Assembly (NCBI RefSeq): GCF_014697545.1
Contig: NZ_JACJSA010000020.1
Coordinates: forward strand, 1 to 64,000
Reading direction: 5' to 3'
Length of the DNA stretch: 64,000 nucleotides
Source: Oscillatoria sp. FACHB-1407
GTDB lineage: Bacteria > Cyanobacteriota > Cyanobacteriia > Elainellales > Elainellaceae
The notes under the pieces were generated by a model that searched no databases, was not told the origin of the DNA, and saw nothing but the letters and a program-made list of their open reading frames with translations. This document shows positions 37,259 to 47,817 of the stretch, in pieces; the stretch's first letter is position 1, and every line of letters starts with the position of its first letter. Both the position numbers and the translations under genes were made by a program.

Positions 37259-40200
37259 TCAGGTTGTAGAGGTATCAGGTTGAGTGAGGTTGATAATCAC
37301 TTCAAAGTTGTAGTTTTGCAGCCAATGATTTAAGCCTCTAATAAGAGTGGTATGCTCTACCGGAATTTGTTTGATCAGAGAGGAGGTTTCTTCTTCGTCG
37401 CAATTCAGAGCGGCTCGGTAGAGGGCAGTGATCCACTCAGGCGGCATAACTTGCAGGGATGAGGGTTGCAGGGTCGGGGGCAAGAGTTCAAATTCCTGCT
37501 CTTCAATCTCTTGATAAGAATAGGAAATTCCCAGGTGGTCTGCCATTTTGGCAAAAATTACATCTATCTGAATTGGTTTACCGACAAAGTCATCGATGCC
37601 TGCGGCGAGGGCAAGGCTGCGATCATCGTCGGATACTTGGGCTGTAAGGGCAATAATCTTGGTGGCAGAGGAGTTAGGGGATGAGGTCTGAGAGGCTCTC
37701 AGGCTCTCTAATTCTCGGATTCTCCGGGTCGCTTCATATCCATTTAATCCGGGCATTCGCAGATCCATCCAAATTAGATGGGGATGCCATGCCTGCCACC
37801 GGGCGATCGCCTCAACCCCACCCGTCGCTTCTTGCACCTCCAGCCCGATCTGGGTCAATACCTTGACCATCAATTGGCGATTACTCAACTGGTCATCTAC
37901 GACTAGAATTCGGTAGGTCGGTTGACCTGAAGCCAGACTCACCACTGACTGTTGCTGGGCGATAGAGGATACCTGACTCGTTTGACCTAGAGAAACCGGA
38001 ATGGAGAAACTGAATCGGCTGCCCTGTCCTGGAGTACTGTTAACCGTTAAATTGCCTCCCATTAAACTCACGATCTTGTGGCTAATGGTTAAACCCAACC
38101 CAGTTCCTTCTAAAGAGGTTCTCCCGGCTTCAGCTTGGGTAAAGGCATCAAAGATGATATCGAGTTCTTCGGGGGCAATGCCTACGCCTGTGTCTTCGAC
38201 TTCTAATTGCAAAAAGTAGGAAGTAGGAGGTAAGGATGGAGTAGGGTTCACCAATTCGTTAGATGCTATTTCTCCTTCCCGAACGTCCAAGCCCACCCGT
38301 AGGGCGATAAAGCCCTCATAGGTAAATTTAATCGCATTGGTGAGCAGGTTGATCAGCACCTGACGAAGTTTATTACTGTCTGTAATGAGGTACTGGGGTG
38401 TCTCCGGTTTAAGTTCAAGATTGAACTGCAATCCCTTAACGGCTGCCCGATTGCGGAACATGTCTTGCAAATCGTGTAACAATTCAAACAGATTGGTGTT
38501 GGTGTGTTCTAGCGTGATCCGTCCGGCTTCAATTTTAGATAAATCCAGAATTTCGTTAATGAGATGCAACAGATGATTGCCACTGCGATGCATGATGCGG
38601 ATGCAATCTTGTTGTTCTGCACTCAATGCGGGGTCACGGTTCAGAAGCTGAGTAAAACCGAGGATGACGTTCAGGGGGGTACGCAGTTCATGGCTCATAT
38701 TTGTTAGAAAGAGACTCTTAGCTTGATTAGCGGCATCAGCCGCTTCGAGGGCTTGTTGCAGGTCGAGGGTACGCTCTCGAATACGTTGCTCCAAATCTAC
38801 ATTGAGTTCTTCCAACTCTACATTGAGTTCTTCCAACTCTACATTTAACTGTTGCAGGGCTAACTCTGCTTGTTTGAGGGTTGTGATGTCGTCATAGCAG
38901 CCCAAAATGCCAATCACTTTTCCCTGGCTATTGGTTAAGGGAATTTTGCTGGTTCGTATCCAGATTTGCTCCCCATTTAAGTTATTCGTTGGTTCCTCAT
39001 AATTCAGTTTGGGTGTGCGGGTCGTGGCGATTATTTCATCATCTGCTCGATAAAGGTGTGCCCACTCTCCCCAGGGCAATTCCAGATCGGTTTTGCCAAC
39101 AATTGCCTCAATGGTTAGCTGATAGTCGTTTGCGAAAGCAGAGTTGCAGCCCAAAAATCTGGATTGGCGATCTTTCCAAAAGACTCGTTGAGGAATTGCG
39201 TCTAGCACTAATGCCAGCATGTTGCGAGATTCTTGCAGATCTCGTTCTGCTTGTTTGCGATCGCTAATGTCAGCAACCACTCCTATCAGTTGGCGTTCTG
39301 CGGTTGATTCGTCTTGAGAAAAAATGCCCCATGCCGCGATCCAACGCATCTCGCTATCTCTGCGATGAATCCGGTATTCGATGTTGTAGGGTGTTCTGGT
39401 TTCAAAGGTATGGATAATTGCCTGGAGGACACGGTCATGATCTTCGGGGTGTACCATCGACAGAAACGTTTCGCGATCGCCAGGGAAGGTTCCAGGGACA
39501 AAGCCGAAGATTGCCTGCGCTCGATCAGACCAATTGAGTTGTCCATTGTGCAGATTACAGCTCCAGGTGCCCATGTTGGCAGCATCTAATGCCAGTTGCA
39601 GCCGCAATCGTTCGGCTTGCAAATCCTGAGTTCGTTGTTGAATTCGCTTTTCCAGGTCGGTGTTGAGTTGATGGATTGCTTCTATGGCTTGTAACCGTTC
39701 AATTTCAGCGGCTGCTCTAGCCCCAAAAATTTTGAGCAATGCCTCTGCCCGTTGAGGACTGGCGATCGCGGTTCGGTTCGCAATACAGAGGACACCGATC
39801 ACATCTCCGTTCGTGTTTTGCAGGGCAACGCCAAAATAGCTTTCACTTTCAAACAATTTCAACTGTGGATTATTAGGAAACTCAGCCTGTACATTGCCAG
39901 GGCAATAGTAGGAACCCTGCTCCACACAATGCTCACAAGGGCTGCCGCTCAGGAGATAGGAAACTCTCTCCTGGTTTTGGTTGTCAGCACACAATGCCAG
40001 AGCTTGTAGGCGATCGCCTTCTAATCGACTAACTAAAGCATGAGACACATCGAGTGCCACTGCAATTTGTTGGGCTAAGACTGGGAAGAAGTCTTCACCT
40101 GTAACGGATGCTGTGCCTTCTACCAGGCTTTTTAAGGTCAGTTCCGCTTGTTTGCGTTCAGCCTCACTGCGTTTACGTTCGCTAATATCTCGGCAGATAC

Positions 40201-42019
40201 AAAATTGAACCGTTTGTCCACTCCAATCGGCTGAGTTTGAACTAATTTCTACGTCGTAGATCGACCCGTCTTTGCGACGGTGTCGAGTTTCAAAGGTGTT
40301 GCTACAAAGGTCAGATTCAATAATCTTCTCCTCTAAGTCTGCCTGTTCCCAGTGGGCATCAAAATCAACAAGATTGAGGGTTGTCACTTCCTCTGAGGAA
40401 TAGCCCAACATATCGGCAAAACTAGAATTTGCCTCAATAATATTGCCTGCTTGATCCAGCACAACGATGCCATCAATGGAGGTGTCGAAAAGGGTTTTGC
40501 GACGTAAGCTTTCTTGAGCCAGCGCAATTTCTACTTGTTTGCGATCGGTGATGTCACGTCCCACCGATTGGAATTCAACAACATTTCCCTGATCGTCGTA
40601 TATCCCTCGATTGACCCATTGAGTCCAACGGATTTCGCCATTCACAATGACTCGGTTCTCAATGATGACAGTGGGGTTGGTAAAGCTGATGGATTGTACC
40701 AGTTGATTGACTTTTTCTTGATCGGCTTCGTAAATCACTGGGTTATAGCTCTTGCCAATGATATCCTCGCTATCGATGCCGAAATAGCGGCAGTAGGCAT
40801 CGTTCACAAATAACAGTGTGGTATCTGCTAAAAAGCGCGAAATTAATTCGGTTTGGTCTTGGACAATGGCACGATAGCGAGTTTCACTTTGTTCTAGAGC
40901 GATTTCAGCCATTTTGCGATCGGTGATGTCTCGGCTTATGCCAGCACACCGATAGATCTTCCCAGCCTGATTACGAATGGGAAAACTGCGATCCCAGAGC
41001 CAACGAATCGATCCATCCGAACGGACAATTCGATATTCGTCATTAAAGAATTTATTGCCCTGTAACTCTCGCTGAAACTTTGCCAGGATGCGATCGCGAT
41101 CCTCTGGGTGAATTGAATCCATCCAGAGTTCAGGGTTCTGGTAATCGAGTTCCCGCGAATGTTCAAAAAGCTCTTCACAAGCCGGGTTGAGATAGAGAAG
41201 CTTCCCAGTTTCAAGGGATTTGATGAAAAAGATGTCGTCAATATTGTCTGCAATCTGCCGCAATTGTTCTTCACTCTCATGCAGAGCAATTTCTGCTAAT
41301 TTGCGATCGCTAATATCCGCCGCTAGGCCAATGAAGCGAAGCGGATTTCCTGCGTCATCTCGAATGACGGTTACTTCGGCTGAAATCCAACATACAGAAC
41401 CATCCGGGCGAATAATTCGATATTCTCGTTGGACATGATTACCTTGCATTTGTGATGTAAGGGAAGCTTGAACGCGATCGCGATCATCCGGGTGAATCGT
41501 CTCCATCCACGCCAACGGGTTTTGTAAAAGTTCATCACGCGATCGCCCCCAAATGCGCTCATAAGCAGAGTTGATGTAGACGTACCGATCTGGGTTGAGC
41601 GATCGGATAAAAAACAGTTGGGGAATTGTGTCGGCAAGCTCTTGAAATCGTTGTTCACTCTCCTGTAGGGCGAGTAGGGACTGGGTTAGAGTTTTAAGTT
41701 CGGCGATCGAAGTTTCTTCCGTTAACGCTTCCCGTAGGTTTCCTTGAACAAGGGATTGGCTTGTCTGAGCGATTTTCAAAATCGATTGGGTTACCCAAAG
41801 AGCCGTGGCAACGCCGATCGTGGTTGTTATTGTTAATATCAGACCCGGTAAAAGAATGGTTCTAGTTTGATTGGCGTAAAATTCGAGCCGTCTATCGCCA
41901 TAAAAGAGATATATCAGTAGACCTATTAGACTCACTGTTTGGAGTAGCAATGGGGTGATCAAGACCCACTGCAAAGGAATCTGGGCTTTAGTATGACGTA
42001 GAGATTGTGGGAAAGACAT
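37259..42019 (-). CDS. Membrane hybrid histidine kinase with six PAS domains and a GAF domain
   Basis: 1,586 residues. Two N-terminal membrane helices (about 15-35 and 55-80). PAS domains near 125, 250, 375 and 505, each ending in DISDRK-like PAC motifs; a GAF domain at about 640-790 with four cysteines (CEHCVEQGSYYCPG and upstream); PAS near 815 and 945; a heptad coiled coil (1070-1110); HisKA (His in NMSHELRTPLN); HATPase (LTNAIKFTYEG, GTGLGLTISHKIV); receiver (VVDDQLSNRQ, Asp in LIWMDLRMPG); and a C-terminal helical tail of about 110 residues. The signal is unknown. The upstream gap 42020-42568 holds GAGTCT repeats. Confidence 0.92.
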   Translation of the reverse strand: MSFPQSLRHTKAQIPLQWVLITPLLLQTVSLIGLLIYLFYGDRRLEFYANQTRTILLPGLILTITTTIGVATALWVTQSILKIAQTSQSLVQGNLREALTEETSIAELKTLTQSLLALQESEQRFQELADTIPQLFFIRSLNPDRYVYINSAYERIWGRSRDELLQNPLAWMETIHPDDRDRVQASLTSQMQGNHVQREYRIIRPDGSVCWISAEVTVIRDDAGNPLRFIGLAADISDRKLAEIALHESEEQLRQIADNIDDIFFIKSLETGKLLYLNPACEELFEHSRELDYQNPELWMDSIHPEDRDRILAKFQRELQGNKFFNDEYRIVRSDGSIRWLWDRSFPIRNQAGKIYRCAGISRDITDRKMAEIALEQSETRYRAIVQDQTELISRFLADTTLLFVNDAYCRYFGIDSEDIIGKSYNPVIYEADQEKVNQLVQSISFTNPTVIIENRVIVNGEIRWTQWVNRGIYDDQGNVVEFQSVGRDITDRKQVEIALAQESLRRKTLFDTSIDGIVVLDQAGNIIEANSSFADMLGYSSEEVTTLNLVDFDAHWEQADLEEKIIESDLCSNTFETRHRRKDGSIYDVEISSNSADWSGQTVQFCICRDISERKRSEAERKQAELTLKSLVEGTASVTGEDFFPVLAQQIAVALDVSHALVSRLEGDRLQALALCADNQNQERVSYLLSGSPCEHCVEQGSYYCPGNVQAEFPNNPQLKLFESESYFGVALQNTNGDVIGVLCIANRTAIASPQRAEALLKIFGARAAAEIERLQAIEAIHQLNTDLEKRIQQRTQDLQAERLRLQLALDAANMGTWSCNLHNGQLNWSDRAQAIFGFVPGTFPGDRETFLSMVHPEDHDRVLQAIIHTFETRTPYNIEYRIHRRDSEMRWIAAWGIFSQDESTAERQLIGVVADISDRKQAERDLQESRNMLALVLDAIPQRVFWKDRQSRFLGCNSAFANDYQLTIEAIVGKTDLELPWGEWAHLYRADDEIIATTRTPKLNYEEPTNNLNGEQIWIRTSKIPLTNSQGKVIGILGCYDDITTLKQAELALQQLNVELEELNVELEELNVDLEQRIRERTLDLQQALEAADAANQAKSLFLTNMSHELRTPLNVILGFTQLLNRDPALSAEQQDCIRIMHRSGNHLLHLINEILDLSKIEAGRITLEHTNTNLFELLHDLQDMFRNRAAVKGLQFNLELKPETPQYLITDSNKLRQVLINLLTNAIKFTYEGFIALRVGLDVREGEIASNELVNPTPSLPPTSYFLQLEVEDTGVGIAPEELDIIFDAFTQAEAGRTSLEGTGLGLTISHKIVSLMGGNLTVNSTPGQGSRFSFSIPVSLGQTSQVSSIAQQQSVVSLASGQPTYRILVVDDQLSNRQLMVKVLTQIGLEVQEATGGVEAIARWQAWHPHLIWMDLRMPGLNGYEATRRIRELESLRASQTSSPNSSATKIIALTAQVSDDDRSLALAAGIDDFVGKPIQIDVIFAKMADHLGISYSYQEIEEQEFELLPPTLQPSSLQVMPPEWITALYRAALNCDEEETSSLIKQIPVEHTTLIRGLNHWLQNYNFEVIINLTQPDTSTT
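38796..38846 (-). repeat. In-frame 21-bp tandem duplication in the kinase coiled coil
   Basis: Units 38796-38816 and 38817-38837 are identical, and a third starts at 38838. They encode LEELNVE repeats, exactly one heptad each, between the last PAS domain and HisKA. The coiled-coil phase is therefore kept. Confidence 0.85.
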
Positions 42020-42568
42020 GAGCCTTAAAAAGTTTAAAGACGAAGTAAGACCATCATCGAGGCACTCTTAATCTAGCCAAGTAGAAAAACTTTTCATCCA
42101 AATATTGCAATTTCTGAAAGTCTAGATTGAGACTCAGTGTCTCTAGATAAGTCCAGAATTGATACTTGTGAGTCTTGATTGAGATAGGGTAAGAGGCAAA
42201 GGGCAAAGGGGAGGCATCTGGGTTTTAACCCTTTCCCCGTTCACCTTTTCCCCTTAACCAGGAGATCTTGCAAAATCTTTGCCTCACATTGGACTCAGTA
42301 ATCTCATTTTGAGTCTAGTATTAATATAGAAGAGTCTTATTTGAGATAGGCGATCGCGACTGATGAGATGTTGCTGGAAGCAGGATGCGGTAGACTGGCG
42401 ACATGAGTGGGCGATCGCTTCAAGGACTAAATCAGTGCGAATTAGGGGTTGAAAAATTTAGTCCAAATCTAGTCCAGTAAAATTTTACGACTTCTAGAAC
42501 CTTCGTTAATCAATAGTTTTACGGCTTTGACTATTTGCGAGCACCGCAGTTAGTCAAGCCTGATCACC

Positions 42569-42596
42569 AAAAAACCCCATTCGTTGGAATGGGGTT
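42569..42596 (-). terminator. Rho-independent terminator of the small secreted-protein gene
   Basis: On the minus strand AACCCCATTC, loop CAAC, GAATGGGGTT, then a run of T. This is a 10-bp perfect stem, 126 bases after the stop of the gene at 42722. Further left (42120-42340), GAGTCT/AGACTC motifs are dense but no gene is seen. Confidence 0.85.
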
Positions 42597-42721
42597 ATGC
42601 TTACAACCAATCAAATCAGCTTTTATAGCCGTAGCCATCTTCGATGGGCGGAGGTGAGTCAGGAAGCTTTCCCAGTATCCGGGTTTGAGCCATTGCCTTG
42701 AGCTTTCTGACCAAAGCCATA

Positions 42722-43039
42722 CTAATAAGTCACAGCAGCAAGGGCTTCCGCAAGAAAATCAATCGCATCCGTAAACTCTGCATCACTATAGTCGCTCTCA
42801 TCAATGCCGTCCAAAACAGCATCACAAGCTACATCCAGGCTTTCTTGTCCGGCTTCGTTGAAAGTGATACCCATCTCCTCCAGGTCTTCAAAAGAGGCAT
42901 CACATAAAACGACTAGATTATGCTCAAGGGCATCTGCTTCCTCTTCACTAAATTCCTGAGCAACCACTGGAGTTGCAATACCCAAACCTAAAAGGGCAAC
43001 ACAACCAGCAACCAAACCCAGACTTCTCTTAAACGACAT
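42722..43039 (-). CDS. Small acidic secreted protein
   Basis: 105 residues. The signal peptide MSKR-like start (MSFKRSLGLVAGCVALLGLG) ends at ATPVVAQ, about residue 28. The mature part is strongly acidic (over 20 Asp/Glu in 77 residues) with two cysteines (VVLCDAS and DVACDAV) that could form a disulfide. AAGGAG at the ideal distance makes the ATG certain. A terminator follows downstream. I do not recognise the family; the periplasm or outside of the cell is the likely site. Confidence 0.8.
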   Translation of the reverse strand: MSFKRSLGLVAGCVALLGLGIATPVVAQEFSEEEADALEHNLVVLCDASFEDLEEMGITFNEAGQESLDVACDAVLDGIDESDYSDAEFTDAIDFLAEALAAVTY

Positions 43040-43251
43040 AAACTCTCCTTGGTATAAACTGCAACTTGTCTGGAGTTGGTTTACGACCTGAGCTTATAGC
43101 TCTGCGACGCTCTAAAACTCCCTGCAAGAAGCATTTCTAACTAACTATACTCATGCCACTCATTGATACCCTTCTGTAATTTCACTTAAGTTTACAGAGC
43201 TTCCAGCTAACACTAGACCTCCTGCTCTCCTGATGGGGGGCGATCGCCCTC

Positions 43252-43285
43252 TTATACCAACATCAGTTCGGTTTAATCCCTTGCC
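43252..43285. repeat. Single end of the MITE-like element
   Basis: ACATCAGTTCGGTTTAA matches the terminal inverted repeat of the elements at 34769 and 53538, but no second end is present. It is probably a decayed copy. The rest of 43040-43593 shows only GAGTCT-type motifs. Confidence 0.45.
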
Positions 43286-43593
43286 TCACATTGCTTCATT
43301 AAGGGCAAGCTCATATAAAACGGTTTAAGGAGGGGATTGAAGCAGATTTCAATTGCAAGAGAATCCGTCTCATTTGAGACTTGTGCTCTCTTTTATAGAC
43401 TCATTATGCGTCTCAAACTCTACTAATGAGACTAAAAATACAGTTCTCCTAAACTCCGATAGTGTTTCAAATTTATTAATAGCCTCCCCCTTGAATCGCC
43501 CGTTCCAACCTGAATGCGTACCGCTATAAATCTCCCAGTCCTAAGAGACTTTAAATGGGTTCCCAGACTTGGAGGTTAGGAATGGAAATTAAA

Positions 43594-43702
43594 TAAGTTC
43601 GATATTGGGTAGGGTCGGGTTTTGCTGTCAAATCCATAACAGAGCACAGGTGGATCTGCTAAACCCGCCCGTACAGTTTGCGGATTTATTAAATTCACAA
43701 TC
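43594..43702 (+). repeat. Dispersed AAACCCGCCCGTAC repeat, copy 1
   Basis: Shares AAGTTCGATATTGGGT, GGGTTTTGCTGTC and TCTGCTAAACCC.CCCGTAC then GTTTGCGGATT with the reverse complement of 56175-56282, about 80% over 105 bases. Shorter relatives are at 50911-50990 and 58988-59043. Non-coding, about 190 bases before uvrB. Confidence 0.75.
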
Positions 43703-43889
43703 CTTAGAGGGTGAAGCAGACCCACACGGTTAATATCAAATTGAGTCTAGTAATATCAATATTGGACTCATAAAGAATCTCAAATTCTCAAAATAAGACC
43801 AAAAAATACCCATCCCGTCGCCGTTAACACTGACCATAATTGGGCGAATCCGTCATTATAGAAATGTATCGATAGTGATGGTGAGACGT

Positions 43890-45893
43890 ATGGGGAAGTT
43901 CGATATCCAAGCACCCTTTGAGCCAACAGGCGATCAACCCAAAGCGATCGCTCAACTCACCTCATTTGTAGATGGTAACCACCGTTATCAAACTCTCTTA
44001 GGAGCCACTGGAACCGGGAAAACGCATACCATTGCCCGTGTGATCCAGAATGTGGGTAAGCCTACTCTGCTGCTGGCGCACAACAAGACTCTGGCAGCGC
44101 AGCTTTGCAACGAGTTGCGCGAATTTTTCCCCGACAATGCGGTTGAATACTTCATCAGTTATTACGACTACTATCAGCCAGAGGCATACATTCCCGTTAC
44201 GGATACCTACATCGCCAAAACGGCATCCATCAACGACGAGATCGATATGCTGCGTCACTCCGCTACGCGATCGCTGTTTGAGCGAAAAGACGTGATTGTC
44301 GTTGCCTCCATCAGTTGCATTTACGGCTTAGGGATTCCGTCAGAATATTTGAACGCCTCCATTCCCTTCAAAGTGGGGATGGAAGTTGATCAGCGGCAGA
44401 TTCTTCGCGATTTAGCCTCCATTCAATACGAGCGTAACGACCTGGATCTGAGTCGGGGACGATTTCGAGTAAAAGGCGACGTATTAGAGATTGGTCCAGC
44501 TTACGAAGACCGGGTTATTCGCATCGAGTTTTATGGCGATGAGATTGATGCGATCCGCTACATCGATCCGATCACAGGTGCGACCTTGCAAAGCATGGAT
44601 GCCCTTAACATCTATCCCGCCCGCCACTTTGTCACTCCAGAAGAACGCTTACAAGAAGCCTGTGAAGCGATCGAACAAGAACTGCGCGATCGCCTCGAAG
44701 AGTTAGAACGCGACAACAAACTCCTCGAAGCCCAACGCTTAGAACAACGCACTCGTTACGATCTGGAGATGTTGCGAGAAGTTGGCTACTGCAATGGCGT
44801 TGAAAACTATGCTCGTCACCTGGCAGGACGTATCCCCGGTTCCCCGCCAGAGTGCTTAATTGACTACTTCCCCAAAGATTGGCTGTTGGTGATTGATGAG
44901 TCTCACGTGACGATCCCCCAGATTCGCGCCATGTACAACGGCGATCGCTCTCGTAAAATGGTGCTCATCGATCACGGCTTTCGTCTACCCAGTGCTGCTG
45001 ACAACCGTCCCCTCAAAGCTGAAGAGTTTTGGGAAAAAGTAAACCAGTGCATTTTTGTCTCCGCTACACCCGGTGATTGGGAATTAGAAGTCTCCGAAGA
45101 TCGCGTTGCCGAACAGATTATTCGTCCCACCGGAGTGCTTGACCCTGAAATTTTTGTTCGTCCCACTGAAGGGCAAATTGATGATCTGTTGGGCGAGATT
45201 CAAGAGCGAGTCAAACGCAGCGAACGCACCCTCGTCACTACATTGACGAAACGGATGGCAGAAGACCTGACTGAATACTTGCAGGAGCGCAGTGTGCGAG
45301 TCCGTTATCTGCACTCTGAGATCAACTCGATTGAGCGGATTGAGATCTTGCAAGATCTGCGCGAGGGAACTTTTGATGTGCTAATCGGAGTCAACCTCCT
45401 CAGAGAAGGGTTAGACTTGCCAGAGGTTTCCCTGGTTGCCATCTTAGATGCCGACAAAGAGGGATTCTTGCGGGCAGAGCGATCGCTCATTCAGACCATT
45501 GGTCGGGCGGCGCGTCATATTCAGGGGCAAGCCATTCTCTATGCCGATAACCTGACAGACAGCATGGCAAAAGCAATCAGCGAGACTGAACGCCGACGGG
45601 CAATTCAAATGGAATACAACGAAAAACATGGTGTTGTTCCTCAGCCCATCGTTAAAAAGTCAAGTAACTCCATCTTGTCGTTTTTAGAGGTATCCAGACG
45701 GCTTAACGCCCAAGAGTTAGAGATTGCCTACGAACATTCTGAAGATCTACCTCTGGAGAGTATTCCAGATTTGATTGTTCAATTAGAGTCTCAAATGAAG
45801 GATGCGGCAAAGCGATTAGAGTTTGAAGAGGCAGCCAAGTTTCGCGATCGCATTAAGCATCTAAGAGATAAGTTACTCGGAAAACACGCTTAG
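43890..45893 (+). CDS. uvrB: Excinuclease ABC subunit B
   Basis: 667 residues from ATG 43890 ([20 protein letters not shown]), the family-typical start; two upstream in-frame starts add only a few residues. UvrB is the damage-verifying helicase of nucleotide excision repair, loaded by UvrA and cut by UvrC. Visible: Walker [15 protein letters not shown], the beta-hairpin with [26 protein letters not shown], helicase motifs [11 protein letters not shown] and RAARHIQG, and the C-terminal UVR domain [20 protein letters not shown] that binds UvrC. Full length. It stands alone in a repeat-rich neighbourhood. Confidence 0.97.
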   Translation: MGKFDIQAPFEPTGDQPKAIAQLTSFVDGNHRYQTLLGATGTGKTHTIARVIQNVGKPTLLLAHNKTLAAQLCNELREFFPDNAVEYFISYYDYYQPEAYIPVTDTYIAKTASINDEIDMLRHSATRSLFERKDVIVVASISCIYGLGIPSEYLNASIPFKVGMEVDQRQILRDLASIQYERNDLDLSRGRFRVKGDVLEIGPAYEDRVIRIEFYGDEIDAIRYIDPITGATLQSMDALNIYPARHFVTPEERLQEACEAIEQELRDRLEELERDNKLLEAQRLEQRTRYDLEMLREVGYCNGVENYARHLAGRIPGSPPECLIDYFPKDWLLVIDESHVTIPQIRAMYNGDRSRKMVLIDHGFRLPSAADNRPLKAEEFWEKVNQCIFVSATPGDWELEVSEDRVAEQIIRPTGVLDPEIFVRPTEGQIDDLLGEIQERVKRSERTLVTTLTKRMAEDLTEYLQERSVRVRYLHSEINSIERIEILQDLREGTFDVLIGVNLLREGLDLPEVSLVAILDADKEGFLRAERSLIQTIGRAARHIQGQAILYADNLTDSMAKAISETERRRAIQMEYNEKHGVVPQPIVKKSSNSILSFLEVSRRLNAQELEIAYEHSEDLPLESIPDLIVQLESQMKDAAKRLEFEEAAKFRDRIKHLRDKLLGKHA

Positions 45894-46078
45894 TCGCTCT
45901 CAATGTTCACTCGACAGTCCTGTTTTAGCCGTGTTAAAGGGAGACTAACCTTTTGTTACTGAGCTTCTACCATCAAGCACAAGGCTCTCATTTGAACACA
46001 TCGTCTCGTTCTAAGGGTGCGTTTCCCAAAGAATACCCTGAGTTTTGGCTTGATTCACGGAAGTTTTTCAGATCTGCT

Positions 46079-46187
46079 TTATAGCCGTAGTCACTTGAGT
46101 TAGGACGGGATGCAGGGGTTCCACTCTTGGCTGGGGGCGCAGCGCCCCACCCCCTTGTATTAACTGTCTCAACAGTTGCTATAGCAA
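46079..46187. repeat. Dispersed GGACGGGG/AACTGTCTCGACAGTT repeat, copy b
   Basis: Starts with TATAGCCGTAGTCAC, then GTTAGGACGGGATGCAGGGG, GGGGGCGCAGCGCCCC and the palindrome AACTGTCTCAACAGTT. It lies in the 733-base gap after uvrB (45894-46626), which otherwise holds no gene. Confidence 0.75.
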
Positions 46188-46626
46188 TTAGCAGGGCGGT
46201 TAGAGCAAGGAAGCACTACCTCCCATAGGGCTTCTACTCTCACATCCTGTATAACCGACTCCTCAACTGCTGTTGAGAAGACTATTGTTTCAACTCGGTA
46301 TGTTTCTTGAAGTTAGGGTTACGCTGATGAGTTACGAGAGAGCGAAGGGTACTCTACAAGCACAACGCTTGGTCTAAATAGCCCCAGACCCACCCCAAAA
46401 GTACCAGCACTAACCTGAAACCTTTAGCCTGAACCATTTCCCGATGGAGTGAAGCGAAATATCCCTTCTTTAATCCTGGTTCTAACGAATCTCCGATTTA
46501 CTCCGTGGTTTCACCTAGATATTTAAGTTCAATCTATATCAGGACTTAACCAAGTCAGGCTACTCCTTACTGATGCTTCTCAAAAATTAGGATGTTTCAG
46601 CGTTAGGATTTTGTAAACCTTGTCCT

Positions 46627-47643
46627 GTGAGCAATGAGTCTATGAACACGGTGAAATTCACAGTAGCTATTCCTACATACAACGGTGAACACCGATTACC
46701 GGAAGTATTGGAACGGCTGCGATCGCAGATAAACATAGAGCATCTGCCCATAGAGGTTATTGTCATCGACAACAACAGCAAAGACGGAACAGCAAGAGTT
46801 GTCCAGACGTACCAGGCAAACTTTCCCTATCCCCTCCGGTATGTTTCTGAATTGCGACAGGGAGCTGCCTTTGCCAGAAAACGGGCAATTGTTGAAGCCC
46901 GCAGCGAGTTAATTGGATTTTTGGACGATGACAACCTGCCTGCCCCAAACTGGGTAGCCGCTGCCTATCAATTTGCCGAAACACATCCCCTCGCAGGAGC
47001 ATTTGGAAGTCGTATCCACGGTGACTTTGAAGTTGAGCCTCCCCAGGAGTTGCAGCGATTAATCCCGTTTTTAGCCATTACCGAGCGTGGTCCTAAACCC
47101 CTCCGCTATGAACCCAGCAAAAAAGTGTTACCCCCTTCAGCTGGCTTGGTCGTGCGAAAAAAAGCGTGGCTCAGTAGTGTCCCCCGGCACACCATTCTCA
47201 GCGGCAGGGTAGAAGGCTCGATGTTAACTGGGGAAGACTTAGAGGCGATCGCCCACATTCAACAAGCCGGATGGGAGATCTGGTACAACGCCCATATGGA
47301 AATCACCCATAAGATTCCCCGATGGCGGTTAGAAGAAGCCTACCTCCTGCCCTTCTTTCGGGGAATTGGGTTAGGTCGCTATGTCTCTCGAATGATGAGT
47401 GTGAAGCGTTGGCAAAGACCCTGGATGCTGATTGCTTATAGCCTCAATGATCTGCGTAAGATCATCATGCATCTCCTGAAATATCGGAACAGAGTGAGAA
47501 CCGACCTGGCAGCGGCATGTGAAATGCAACTTTTTGTATGCAGTCTCATCAGCCCGTTCTATCTCTATAACAAAGGGTATTTTCGGAAGCCGCATACGCA
47601 CCGATCGGAATCAAGCGACATCGCCATTCCAAACGGGCTGTAA
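46627..47643 (+). CDS. HpsE-like family-2 glycosyltransferase, copy 1
   Basis: 338 residues from GTG 46627; ATG 46642 is an alternative. A GT-A inverting fold: FTVAIPTYNGEHRLPEVLER, VIVIDNNSKDGT, LRQGAAFARKRAIVEA and the metal-binding IGFLDDDNLP. The DDD-NLPAP signature and length match HpsE, a glycosyltransferase of the hormogonium polysaccharide pathway in Nostoc punctiforme. The C-terminal 60 residues include an amphipathic stretch (LFVCSLISPFYLY) that may sit on the membrane. It is followed by a tandem paralog. Confidence 0.85.
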   Translation: MSNESMNTVKFTVAIPTYNGEHRLPEVLERLRSQINIEHLPIEVIVIDNNSKDGTARVVQTYQANFPYPLRYVSELRQGAAFARKRAIVEARSELIGFLDDDNLPAPNWVAAAYQFAETHPLAGAFGSRIHGDFEVEPPQELQRLIPFLAITERGPKPLRYEPSKKVLPPSAGLVVRKKAWLSSVPRHTILSGRVEGSMLTGEDLEAIAHIQQAGWEIWYNAHMEITHKIPRWRLEEAYLLPFFRGIGLGRYVSRMMSVKRWQRPWMLIAYSLNDLRKIIMHLLKYRNRVRTDLAAACEMQLFVCSLISPFYLYNKGYFRKPHTHRSESSDIAIPNGL

Positions 47644-47817
47644 AAATGGGCGTTGTTGATCTAATCTATGAATTTCGTACGGGCGGTTCGCGAACCGCCC
47701 CTCCCGCCGGAATATCTGCACAGAAATCATATTCGCATTCAGCAACGCCTAAAAATGGTTTACCGTCTTCACCCTTGATCAAGGCTATCCACCTCCAAAA
47801 CCCCCACTAGCCCATCC

